A stretch of DNA of 64,000 nt from positions 1 through 64,000 of the forward strand of contig NZ_JIAW01000029.1 of assembly GCF_000620625.1 (NCBI RefSeq), in the 5' to 3' direction. The translations under genes were made by a program, and so were the position numbers. A model generated the notes under the pieces. That model ran no database searches. It saw only the letters and a program-made list of their open reading frames with translations, and had not been told where the DNA came from. This stretch comes from Mycobacterium sp. URHB0044 (GTDB lineage Bacteria; Actinomycetota; Actinomycetes; Mycobacteriales; Mycobacteriaceae). How positions within the stretch are numbered: position 1 is the first letter of the stretch; each line of letters starts with the position of its first letter. Below, piece after piece: positions 16,308 through 24,025 of the stretch.

Positions 16308-16727
16308 TCAGGGCGATTCGAGAAGGTCGAGCACCACGAGGGGATTCCAGTAGTCGCGGTAGAGCGCCATCTGCCCGTCGATGGTCTTCAGCACCACGAC
16401 ATAGGACATCTCGTACGGCGCGCCGGTCGCCTTCACGCGGCCCTTGGCCGTCATCTCGATGACGGCCGTCTGCGGGTCGACCGTCTGATGAACCTCCAGA
16501 TTCGCCACCTCCTCGAACTCGATCTGGGCCGGAACCGTCCGCATGTACTGCTCGACGGCGGCCTTGCCCTCGAGTCGGCGGGGCCGGCCCGGCGGCGCGA
16601 ACGGAAACTCGATGACGATGTCGTCACGGCACAGTGCCATCCATCCCTGCAGATCACCTGCGCTGACGGCCGCCATCGCCTGCGTGAAGACTTCGCCAGG
16701 CGTGGTGCGGGTTCGGGTTTCGGCCAT
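16308..16727 (-). CDS. SnoaL-like / NTF2-fold protein
   Basis: 139 residues. The NTF2-like pattern begins GEVFTQAMAAVSAGDLQGWM, followed by CRDDIVIEFPFAPPGRPRRL and a C-terminal sheet with KGRVKATGAPYEMSYVVVL and LYRDYWNP. Such proteins are small isomerases, hydrolases or polyketide-type cyclases. The ATG is fixed by a textbook GAGGAGG ribosome site. It diverges from tetR, with two inverted copies of a TetR operator between them, so it is very probably a target of that regulator. Confidence 0.85.
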   Translation of the reverse strand: MAETRTRTTPGEVFTQAMAAVSAGDLQGWMALCRDDIVIEFPFAPPGRPRRLEGKAAVEQYMRTVPAQIEFEEVANLEVHQTVDPQTAVIEMTAKGRVKATGAPYEMSYVVVLKTIDGQMALYRDYWNPLVVLDLLESP

Positions 16728-16752
16728 GGGAACCTCCTCATCGATTACCATC

Positions 16753-16804
16753 CGGACTGACGGTCCGATTCGTCGTGACGACGACTATACGGACCGTCAG
16801 TCCG
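16753..16804. promoter_or_regulatory. Pair of inverted TetR operators
   Basis: CGGACTGACGGTCCG (16753-16767) and its exact reverse complement CGGACCGTCAGTCCG (16790-16804) face each other across 22 bp. Each 15-mer is itself a CGGAC-N5-GTCCG palindrome. A plausible -10 element (tatacg) for tetR lies next to the second copy. Both promoters of this divergent pair would be covered. Confidence 0.75.
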
Positions 16805-16823
16805 CATACGCAAGGAGGTTGGT

Positions 16824-17399
16824 GTGGCCGAACGTGCGGATGCCGCGCGCAACCGCCAGGCCGTGTTGGAAGCGGCCGGCCGGTTGTTCGACGACGGCGC
16901 CGACCCGGGCACGGTCTCGATGGACGACGTGGCACGCGCCGCAGGCGTCGGCAAGGGAACTCTGTTTCGACGCTTCGGCGATCGGACGACGCTGTTGCAC
17001 GCCGTCTACGACGCGCGACTCGCCGACCTGCGCACCGAACTCGAATCGGGATCGGCGCCGTTGGGTCCGGACGCCGCGCCCGCCGAGCGGATCCCGGCAA
17101 TTCTCGATGCAATCGTCACCTTCAAGCTCAACAACCGCCGACTGGCTCTCGCGCTTGAGCAGAGCCGATCCGGCGAGACGTCGACGTTGTATGACGCACC
17201 GCATTACGTCGAGACCCATCAACTGCTGGCACGGCTGTTGACCGCCGTCGTCAAGCCCGGTGACGCGTCGTGGACGGCCCACGTATTGCTTGCGGCCACC
17301 CGCATCGACCTGGTGGACCATCTCGTCACCTCCGAGAAGGTGTCGCGTAGACGGCTACGCACCGACCTGCGGCGGCTCGTCGAACGTCTGCTCACCTGA
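16824..17399 (+). CDS. TetR-family transcriptional regulator
   Basis: 191 residues. The HTH (about 10-55) contains VSMDDVARAAGVGKGTLFRRFGDRT, the F-R-R-F variant of the TetR recognition helix. A helical effector domain follows, with LALALEQSRSG and HVLLAATRIDLVDHLV. A strong AAGGAGG ribosome site precedes the GTG start. It presumably represses itself and the divergent SnoaL-like gene through the paired operators. Confidence 0.9.
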   Translation: MAERADAARNRQAVLEAAGRLFDDGADPGTVSMDDVARAAGVGKGTLFRRFGDRTTLLHAVYDARLADLRTELESGSAPLGPDAAPAERIPAILDAIVTFKLNNRRLALALEQSRSGETSTLYDAPHYVETHQLLARLLTAVVKPGDASWTAHVLLAATRIDLVDHLVTSEKVSRRRLRTDLRRLVERLLT

Positions 17400-17430
17400 C
17401 GCGTCGGGTTCCGCCCCCCTTCTCTTCCGC

Positions 17431-17486
17431 CGAGACTGCTGGGAGATCGCGATCCGGCGCGAATTTGCGATCTCCCAGCAGTCTCG
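17431..17486. terminator. Intergenic hairpin element, copy 2
   Basis: Arms of 20 bp (17431-17450 and 17467-17486) pair perfectly around a 16-bp loop. A further imperfect pairing of C-rich and G-rich flanks extends the stem outward to about 17411 and 17505. It follows the tetR stop codon and would terminate that transcript. Stem and loop sequences nearly match copy 1 at 16229. Confidence 0.65.
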
Positions 17487-17525
17487 AGGGAAGAAGAGGG
17501 GGGTTGCGCGAAACGCCACCAAAGA

Positions 17526-17547
17526 AATCATTACACGTGTAATGATT
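17526..17547. promoter_or_regulatory. 22-bp perfect palindrome upstream of the SDR/DapB-like/TetR operon
   Basis: Perfect arms AATCATTACAC and GTGTAATGATT meet without a spacer, 25 bp upstream of the SDR start. The size and symmetry suit a TetR dimer-of-dimers site. The best candidate ligand is the TetR encoded two genes downstream (19540), because the TetR at 16824 has its own different operator. Confidence 0.7.
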
Positions 17548-17572
17548 CGCCGATCACGGCGAGAGGACGACC

Positions 17573-18436
17573 ATGGGTGAACTCGACGGCAAGATCGCGA
17601 TCGTCACCGGCACCAGTCGCGGCGTCGGCGTCGGCATCGCTCACGAACTGCTGCGCGCCGGTGCCACGGTGATCGGCTGTTCCCGATCGAAACTCGACGC
17701 GCTGCCGGGTACCGAAGACGACCCCGAGTGGGCGGCCCGGTCGGCGCAAATGGTGTGCGACCAGGGTGACCACCGCGCGATCGACGCGTTCGTCCAGCAG
17801 GTCGTCGACGCCTACGGCCGGATCGACATCCTGGTCAACAACGCAGGCGGCACCGTACCCGCACCGCACGTCGAGGCCATTCCCGAACTGGTACAACGCA
17901 TTCAGGGCTCGCCCCGGGCGGACGACGACTACGAGCGCAGCGTGCTGTTCCACGCCTTCGCGATCCAGATGAACCTCATCAGCCCATTGTGGTTCGCCAT
18001 CCGCGTCTATCGGCAGATGCGGGAGCAGGACGGCACGGGGTGCATCATCAACGTCTCCAGCGGCGCTGGCCATCCGGCCGGCTCCCCCACCTTGGTGTCC
18101 TACGGTGCGGCGAAGTCGGGCCTCAACCACCTCACCCGCTCGCTGGCTGAGGAGTGGGGACCCACGGCCCGCGTCAACTGCGTGGCGCTGGGTCCCACCA
18201 TCACCGAGAACTTCCGGTCGTTCGTGCTGCCGAAGGACGACCCGACCGGTGCCGGGTACTTCGTCGACGTGCCCTTGAAACGCGGTGGTGAACCCGCCGA
18301 GGTGGGACGCACCTGCGTCTTCCTGGCGTCCGGCGCGGCCGACTACATCAACGGCACCACCATCGAGATCGACGGCGGCATGATGCCAGGCGTGCTCTAT
18401 GACGCCGGCCTCAAGACCATCACCGATCTCCTGTAA
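17573..18436 (+). CDS. SDR-family oxidoreductase
   Basis: 287 residues. Motifs: VTGTSRGVGVGIAHELL (residue 11 onward), a Ser-rich cofactor loop (CSRSKLD), NNAGGTV near residue 88, NVSSGAG (Ser) and SYGAAKSGLNHL (Tyr/Lys). An insertion after NNAG (residues about 95-125, QRIQGSPRADDDYERSV) is longer than in FabG. First gene of an operon with a DapB-like dehydrogenase and a TetR gene, controlled by the 22-bp palindrome just upstream. Confidence 0.88.
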   Translation: MGELDGKIAIVTGTSRGVGVGIAHELLRAGATVIGCSRSKLDALPGTEDDPEWAARSAQMVCDQGDHRAIDAFVQQVVDAYGRIDILVNNAGGTVPAPHVEAIPELVQRIQGSPRADDDYERSVLFHAFAIQMNLISPLWFAIRVYRQMREQDGTGCIINVSSGAGHPAGSPTLVSYGAAKSGLNHLTRSLAEEWGPTARVNCVALGPTITENFRSFVLPKDDPTGAGYFVDVPLKRGGEPAEVGRTCVFLASGAADYINGTTIEIDGGMMPGVLYDAGLKTITDLL

Positions 18437-18459
18437 AGCCCTGAGAGGCAGAACATCCC

Positions 18460-19533
18460 ATGACCCGTCGCGTCATTCAGTTTTCGACCGGAAACGTCGG
18501 CGTGCGCGCGCTGCGGACCATCATCGAACGGCCTGACCTCGAACTCGTCGGCGTGCACGCCGCCAGTCCCGACAAGATCGGCCACGACGCCGCCGACCTC
18601 TGCGGCCTGGCCCAGCCGACCGGCGTGATCGCCACCAACGACATCGACGCGCTGGTCGGCCTGGGCGCAGACTGCGTCGTGTACACCTCGCAAGCCGAGA
18701 CCCGGCCTCACGAAGCCATCGACGAGATGACCCGCTTCTTGTCCGCGGGCACGAATGTCGTTGGCACGTCCTTCGTCTGGATGGTGGCGCCCGAGCAGGC
18801 CGACGACTGGTTGCGCAAGCCGCTCGAGGCCGCATGCGCCGCCGGCGACAGCACGCTCTACGTCAACGGCATCGACCCCGGCTTCTCCGGCGACACCCTG
18901 GTCTACACCGCCCTGAGCCTGGCGGCTCGCGCCACCGCCGTGACCGTTCAGGAGATCTTCAACTACGGCTCCTACGACGACGCCGAATTCACCGGCGCCA
19001 GCTTCGGGTTCGGCGCACCACCCGAACACACGCCGATCCTGTTCCAGCCGGGCGTACTGGCGTCGATGTGGGGAAACCAAGTCAAGAGCCTCGCCGACGA
19101 CCTCGGGATCGAACTCGACGACGTCCGCGAGCGACACGAAACATGGGTCACGTCAACGCCGATCGACTGCACGATGATGCGCGTCGAACCGGGGCGGGTA
19201 GCCGCCGTGCGCTTCGGGGTCGAAGGCATTCGCGACGGCGCCGCCATCATCACCATGGAGCACGTCAACCGGCTCACCACGGCCGCTGCGCCGGACTGGG
19301 CGTACCCACCCGACGGTCACCCCGGCGTGCACCGCGTCATCGTCCATGGAAGCCCTGGCATCGAGATCAACACCCACGTCGGCGGCGCAGGCGTCGACCA
19401 CAACGAGGCAGGCGTGGTGGCGACCGCGGCCCGCGCCATTAACGCCATCGAAGCGACGTGCCGAGCCCCCGCTGGCGTGTTGGCGGCTCACGATCTCCGG
19501 CCGACCGATCACCTCCGGGGAGTGATGTGGTGA
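18460..19533 (+). CDS. DapB-like NAD(P)-dependent dehydrogenase family protein
   Basis: 357 residues, of the mycobacterial family often named dihydrodipicolinate reductase-like. The Rossmann start is RRVIQFSTGNVGVRALRTII (residue 3 onward), followed by LVGVHAASPDKIG, VVYTSQAE and the substrate-domain motif NGIDPGFSGDTLVY. It is much longer than true DapB (about 245 residues) and lacks its lysine-pathway context, so another oxo- or amino-acid-type substrate is likely. In mycobacteria many such paralogues sit in lipid or steroid catabolic clusters. The gap to the upstream SDR is 23 bp, and to the tetR that follows only 6 bp. Confidence 0.82.
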   Translation: MTRRVIQFSTGNVGVRALRTIIERPDLELVGVHAASPDKIGHDAADLCGLAQPTGVIATNDIDALVGLGADCVVYTSQAETRPHEAIDEMTRFLSAGTNVVGTSFVWMVAPEQADDWLRKPLEAACAAGDSTLYVNGIDPGFSGDTLVYTALSLAARATAVTVQEIFNYGSYDDAEFTGASFGFGAPPEHTPILFQPGVLASMWGNQVKSLADDLGIELDDVRERHETWVTSTPIDCTMMRVEPGRVAAVRFGVEGIRDGAAIITMEHVNRLTTAAAPDWAYPPDGHPGVHRVIVHGSPGIEINTHVGGAGVDHNEAGVVATAARAINAIEATCRAPAGVLAAHDLRPTDHLRGVMW

Positions 19534-19539
19534 CCTGAC

Positions 19540-20166
19540 ATGGCAGCCAAGAATCTTCCGCGCCGGCCGCCCGGCGGCAGTCAGGAACGCGCCGAGCAGA
19601 CTCGGGCCGTCGTCATTGACGAGACCGTCACCTGCGTCCTGGAGGAGGGGTTCGCCGCGCCCAGCGTGCGACACATCACCGAGCGTGCGGGTGTCACGTG
19701 GGGAGTGGTCCAGTATCACTTCGGCGATCTCGCCGGCCTGCTGATGGCCGTGGTGGACAAGGGCTTCGCTGAACTGATCGCGGCACTCGAAGAACTACCC
19801 GCGACGACCGCGGCACTCCCGCCACGCGCACGTATCCAGGCCGTCGTGGATTCGGCATGGGCGGCGTTCTCCAGCCCGACGTCGATGGCCGCGTTCGAGA
19901 TCCTCGTCTCGACGCGCGCGCTACGCGATGCGGTGGCCGACACCCATCTCGTCGAGCTCGGGAAGGGGCTCACCAGGTTGGGTCGTCACCTCGGCGAGGG
20001 ACTGGACGCCACGCATGCAGCTGAGATCGGCAACCTCATCTGGGCCACATTGCGCGGTCTCGCCGTCGCCGAGCTCATCTCGCCGCACCCCCTGGACAGT
20101 GCGAACGACCGCCGGATGCTGGTCGACGTGATCACCGCCTACGTCACGTCGCAAAAGGCCAAGTAG
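19540..20166 (+). CDS. TetR-family transcriptional regulator
   Basis: 208 residues. The N-terminus (PRRPPGGSQERAEQTRAVV) is basic. The HTH lies at about 20-65, with VRHITERAGVTWGVVQYHFG, the recognition helix ending in YHF. A helical ligand domain follows. It is the last gene of the SDR/DapB-like operon and is likely to bind the 22-bp palindrome in front of that operon, giving feedback control. Confidence 0.88.
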   Translation: MAAKNLPRRPPGGSQERAEQTRAVVIDETVTCVLEEGFAAPSVRHITERAGVTWGVVQYHFGDLAGLLMAVVDKGFAELIAALEELPATTAALPPRARIQAVVDSAWAAFSSPTSMAAFEILVSTRALRDAVADTHLVELGKGLTRLGRHLGEGLDATHAAEIGNLIWATLRGLAVAELISPHPLDSANDRRMLVDVITAYVTSQKAK

Positions 20167-20243
20167 GGCGGCTGCGCCCTTACCGGTAGCCGGTAGTGGA
20201 CTTGCCTGCCAGCGTCGATGACCGCGCACACGCCATCGACCAG

Positions 20244-20262
20244 GGTGAATGCATCATTCACC
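20244..20262. promoter_or_regulatory. Palindrome upstream of the lipoprotein hydrolase/mdc operon
   Basis: GGTGAATG and CATTCACC form perfect 8-bp arms around cat, 20 bp before the hydrolase start. The form suits a TetR- or GntR-type operator. No regulator is encoded between this site and the end of the mdc operon; the nearest is the TetR ending at 20166. Confidence 0.6.
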
Positions 20263-20282
20263 GAACAGATGGGACAACCCCG

Positions 20283-21152
20283 ATGGCTCGATTCACGCCC
20301 CGCGGAACCCGCATCGTCGCGCTGGCCTGCGCCACCACGCTCGGGTTCGCATCGCTCGTCGCCTGCTCACCGTCGAAACAAGAGGCGAGCCACGAATCAT
20401 CCAGCGCACCGGCCGCCACACCGGCCAACGGCGTGAAGCCCACCGTCGTCCTGGTGCACGGCGCGTGGGCCGACGCGTCCAGCTGGGACGGTGAGGTCGC
20501 CGCACTGGAGAAGCAGGGCTACGACGTCCGCGCCATCTCCAACCCGTTGGAGAACCTCACGACCGACTCCGAATACGTCTCGGACTTCTTGAAGACGGTG
20601 AACGGTCCCGTCGTGCTGGTCGGCCATTCCTACGGCGGCTCGGTGATCACCAACGCGGCCGAGGGCAACCCGAACGTCAAGGCACTGGTCTACGTGGACG
20701 CGGCCGCTCCCGACGTCGGTGAGACGAACGGCTCGTTGAGCGGGGCCGATTCGGTGCTCAAGCACAAGCCCGAAGCCGAGCTGTTCGACAAGGTCCCGTA
20801 TCCCGGTGCCCCGGCCGGCGCAGTCGACCTGTATCTGAAGAAGGACATCTTCCTGCAGAACTTCGGGAACGACCTGCCAACCGACGAGGCGACCCGGCTG
20901 TGGGCGACGCAACGGACCGCGTCGACGGCTGCCTTCGAAACGCCGTCGAAGTACGCGACATGGAAGACAATCCCATCGTGGTACTTCATCAGCAGCGGCG
21001 ACCAAATCATCACCCCGACGTCGGAAGAAGCCATGGCGAAACGGGCCCACTCCCACGTGACGATGTTCGACGGCGGGTCACACCTCACGCTGATCTCGCA
21101 TCCCGACGCGGTGACCGCCGTCATCGATCAAGCCATCGCGTCCGTGCACTGA
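20283..21152 (+). CDS. Alpha/beta hydrolase, predicted lipoprotein
   Basis: 289 residues. The N-terminal signal (FTPRGTRIVALACATTLGFA) ends in a lipobox LVAC with Cys28. The mature part has the alpha/beta hydrolase fold of the EstC/salicylate-esterase type: oxyanion loop VLVHGAWADASSW, nucleophile elbow GHSYGG (S116) and the C-terminal His in DGGSHLTLI. It would act on the outer face of the membrane. Only 19 bp separate it from mdcA, so it is probably the first gene of the malonate operon and could release malonate from an ester or amide outside the cell; this role is inferred from position alone. Confidence 0.85.
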   Translation: MARFTPRGTRIVALACATTLGFASLVACSPSKQEASHESSSAPAATPANGVKPTVVLVHGAWADASSWDGEVAALEKQGYDVRAISNPLENLTTDSEYVSDFLKTVNGPVVLVGHSYGGSVITNAAEGNPNVKALVYVDAAAPDVGETNGSLSGADSVLKHKPEAELFDKVPYPGAPAGAVDLYLKKDIFLQNFGNDLPTDEATRLWATQRTASTAAFETPSKYATWKTIPSWYFISSGDQIITPTSEEAMAKRAHSHVTMFDGGSHLTLISHPDAVTAVIDQAIASVH

Positions 21153-21171
21153 CGAGCTGAGCGGTAATCCG

Positions 21172-22830
21172 ATGATGACGACGGAAGCGCCGAAACGGTG
21201 GGATTCCCGCCGCCGGGCGAAGGGCGAACGGCTTACCGCCGGTGCGAGCTACTGCGACGGCAAGGTGATCCGACCCGACCGGCTCAAGGATCTGCTGCAC
21301 GACGTGATCCGGCCCGGCGACCGCGTCGCGCTGGAGGGTGACAACCAGAAGCAGGCCGACTTCCTGTCCCGCACGCTGGCCGACTGCGACCCACAGCGGC
21401 TCAACAACCTGCACATGCTCATCTCGTCGGTTTCTCGTGCCGAACATCTGGACCTCTTCGAACGCGGTATCGCCACCAAGCTCGATCTGGCCTATGCCGG
21501 GCCGCAGAGCGTGCGGATCGCGCAGATGGTCGAGGACGGCACGGTGCACATCGGGGCGATCCACACCTACGTCGAGTTGTACGCCCGGATGTTCGTCGAT
21601 CTCGTCCCCGACGTCGTGCTGCTCTGCGCCTCGGCCGCCGACCGGGACGGCAACCTGTACACCGGCGCCAACACCGAGGACACGCCGACGATCGCCGAGG
21701 CCGCGGCATTCCACGACGGCGTGGTGATCGTCCAGGCCGACGAGATCGTCGACAGCGCAGCCGATCTCCCGCGCGTCGACATCCCCGGCAGTTGGGTGGA
21801 CTACGTCGTCGCCGCCGACCGGCCGTTCTTCCTCGAGCCGCTGTTCACCCGCGATCCCCGCCACATCGGTGCCGTCGAGATCCTCAAGGCCATGATCGCG
21901 ATTCGCGGCGTCTACGAACGGCACAACGTGGTCTCACTGAACCACGGTGTCGGATTCGACACCGCCGCAATCGAACTGCTGCTCCCGACCTACGGCGAGT
22001 CGCTCGGACTCAAGGGGCGAATCGCCAGGCACTGGGTGCTGAACCCGCATCCCACGCTGATTCCGGCCATTGAATCCGGCTGGGTCGAATCGATCCACAG
22101 CTTCGGCGGCGAATCCGGGATGAACCGATACGCCGCCGCCCGCCCGGACGTGTTCTTCACCGGCGCCGACGGATCACTGCGCTCCAACCGGGTGCTCGCG
22201 CAGATGGCCGGTCAGTACGCCATCGACATGTTCATCGGCTCGTCTCTGCAGATCGACGCCGACGCCAACTCGTCCACCGTGACCGACGGCCGGCTGTCCG
22301 GCTTCGGTGGCGCGCCGAACATGGGCCACGACCCACACGGGCGGAGGCACTCCTCGGCCGCCTGGCTGGACCTCGCGCACGGCGACGGTGCCAGCCGACG
22401 GGGCCGCAAACTCGTCGTGCAGATGGCCCAAACCTACAGGGCCGGTGGTGTTCCCACCTTCGTGGAGACGCTCGACGCGGTCGACGTGGGCAAGCGGGCC
22501 GACATGCCGCTGCCGCCGGTGATGATCTACGGCGACGACGTCTCGCACGTCGTCACCGAAGAGGGCGTGGCCTACCTGTACAAGGCACACTCCCTGGCCG
22601 ACCGGCGGGAGGCCCTGGCGGCGGTCGCAGGTGTCACGCCGATCGGACGCAACGCCGACGCCCGGCGAGTCGAGGAGTTGCGGCGCGACGGACTGGTCGC
22701 CTTCCCCGAGGACCTGAAGGTCGAGACCCGACTCGCCGACCGGTCGCTGCTGGCGGCGCGCAGCATCGAAGATCTCGTCGCATGGTCCGGCGGCCTGTAC
22801 GACCCTCCAGCGCAGTTCCGGGACTGGTGA
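21172..22830 (+). CDS. mdcA: Malonate decarboxylase, alpha subunit (acetyl-S-ACP:malonate ACP transferase)
   Basis: 552 residues, the full size of MdcA. It exchanges acetyl for malonyl on the carrier protein MdcC, the first step of biotin-independent malonate decarboxylation to acetate and CO2. Family hallmarks include GDRVALEGDNQKQADFLSR (about 45-65), LHMLISSVSRAEHLDLFERG, PTLIPAIESGWVESIHSFGG and GGAPNMGHDPHGRRHSS. Two adjacent ATG codons make the first residue uncertain. It heads the conserved mdc gene set. Confidence 0.95.
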   Translation: MMTTEAPKRWDSRRRAKGERLTAGASYCDGKVIRPDRLKDLLHDVIRPGDRVALEGDNQKQADFLSRTLADCDPQRLNNLHMLISSVSRAEHLDLFERGIATKLDLAYAGPQSVRIAQMVEDGTVHIGAIHTYVELYARMFVDLVPDVVLLCASAADRDGNLYTGANTEDTPTIAEAAAFHDGVVIVQADEIVDSAADLPRVDIPGSWVDYVVAADRPFFLEPLFTRDPRHIGAVEILKAMIAIRGVYERHNVVSLNHGVGFDTAAIELLLPTYGESLGLKGRIARHWVLNPHPTLIPAIESGWVESIHSFGGESGMNRYAAARPDVFFTGADGSLRSNRVLAQMAGQYAIDMFIGSSLQIDADANSSTVTDGRLSGFGGAPNMGHDPHGRRHSSAAWLDLAHGDGASRRGRKLVVQMAQTYRAGGVPTFVETLDAVDVGKRADMPLPPVMIYGDDVSHVVTEEGVAYLYKAHSLADRREALAAVAGVTPIGRNADARRVEELRRDGLVAFPEDLKVETRLADRSLLAARSIEDLVAWSGGLYDPPAQFRDW

Positions 22831-22832
22831 CC

Positions 22833-23702
22833 ATGACCGCCGCAATCCTCGCCCCGGCAACGACTCTCGACGCCACCGGCATCGCCGACCTCGCCGTCAC
22901 GGCGCTGCGCTCCGAGGCCGACCTTACACCCAAGCCCGGCCTCGTCGACGGGCGCGGACCCGGCGCGCATTCCGACATGAGCCTGGCCCTGCTGCACGAC
23001 TCCGCCGAGTCGCTGCGGGACGCGTTCACTGAATGTGCTTCGACGGCAATGCAATCGACGCCGGGACCCGAGCTGCGCGCCCGGTTGGGAGAAATCGGCC
23101 GGGCCGGCGAACGGGTCATGCTCCGGGCCACCGGCGGAGTGAACACCCACCGCGGTGCGTTGTGGGCACTCGGCCTGCTCGGGGCCGGCGTGGCGATCGC
23201 TGGCAGTGCGACCGGCGCGATCGACGTCGCGGCCCGTCTTGCGCAGCTCCCCGACCCTGCGCTCGGTGCCGCGGCAGTGGCGACCTCGAACGGTGCGAGA
23301 GTCCGCCGCCGGTACGGTGCCTCGGGTGCGGCGGGCGAGGCGCAGGCAGGATTCCCACACGTCCGCCTGCATGCGCTACCTGCATTGCGCGCCGCGCGCC
23401 GGTCGGGCGCCGACGAGGCGTCCGCGCGGCTGGCCGCACTGCTATCTCTGATGGCTCATCTCGACGACACCTGCCTACTGCACCGCGGTGGACAGGTGGG
23501 GTTGACCGCTGTGCAGGAAGGCGCACGCGCCGTCCTCGCGGCGGGTGGATGCCGCACCCCCGCAGGACGGCACCACTTCGCGGCCCTCGACGCCCTGTGC
23601 GCCGCCCATCGGCTGTCGCCCGGGGGCAGCGGAGATCTGCTGGCGACCACCCTCTTTCTCGACGCCCTAGACGAACGGAGCGCTGCGCCATGCAAACTCT
23701 GA
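22833..23702 (+). CDS. mdcB: Triphosphoribosyl-dephospho-CoA synthase
   Basis: 289 residues of the CitG/MdcB family, which makes the precursor of the carrier-protein prosthetic group from ATP and dephospho-CoA. Motifs: EADLTPKPGLVDGRGPGAHSD near residue 30, ATGGVNTHRGALWALGLL near residue 95, and the C-terminal LSPGGSGDLLATTLFLDALD. The ATG is two bases after the mdcA stop. Its 3' end overlaps mdcC by 13 bp, indicating translational coupling. Confidence 0.93.
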   Translation: MTAAILAPATTLDATGIADLAVTALRSEADLTPKPGLVDGRGPGAHSDMSLALLHDSAESLRDAFTECASTAMQSTPGPELRARLGEIGRAGERVMLRATGGVNTHRGALWALGLLGAGVAIAGSATGAIDVAARLAQLPDPALGAAAVATSNGARVRRRYGASGAAGEAQAGFPHVRLHALPALRAARRSGADEASARLAALLSLMAHLDDTCLLHRGGQVGLTAVQEGARAVLAAGGCRTPAGRHHFAALDALCAAHRLSPGGSGDLLATTLFLDALDERSAAPCKL

Positions 23703-24025
23703 ACTACCAATTCCCCGCAGACCAGACAGCGCCGCGCGCCGTGCACATCGGTGTCGTCGCGTCGGGTGATCTGGAGATCCTGCTTCAGCCACCCACCGCT
23801 GACGAGCCCGCCGACCGCGCCGCGGTGCGAGTCCGCACCAGCGTCAACGGCTTCGACACCGTCTGGCACGACGTCCTCGAACGGTTCTTCACCCGTACCG
23901 CGCTCGCCGGCCGCTGGGAACTCAACGACTTCGGCGCCACCCCCGGCGTCGTCACCCTGCGGCTGCGTCAAGCAGCGGAAGCGGCGGTGGCGAATGGACA
24001 AGCGACGAACGGAGAGCCGTCATGA
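23690..24025 (+). CDS. mdcC: Malonate decarboxylase acyl carrier protein (delta subunit)
   Basis: 111 residues. S25 in VVASGDLEILL is at the position where MdcC proteins carry the phosphoribosyl-dephospho-CoA arm. The rest is the compact beta-rich carrier fold ending in GVVTLRLRQAAEAAV. It starts inside the end of mdcB and overlaps the start of the next gene by 4 bp (ATGA). Together with MdcA and MdcDE it forms the decarboxylase complex. Confidence 0.93.
   Translation: MQTLNYQFPADQTAPRAVHIGVVASGDLEILLQPPTADEPADRAAVRVRTSVNGFDTVWHDVLERFFTRTALAGRWELNDFGATPGVVTLRLRQAAEAAVANGQATNGEPS

Noticed and set aside
16784..16800. CTATAC near the 16.8 kb tetR promoter resembling the 5-11 kb operator
   Set aside because: The right half does not match (CGTCAG), and the site is better explained as the tetR -10 region beside its own distinct operator.
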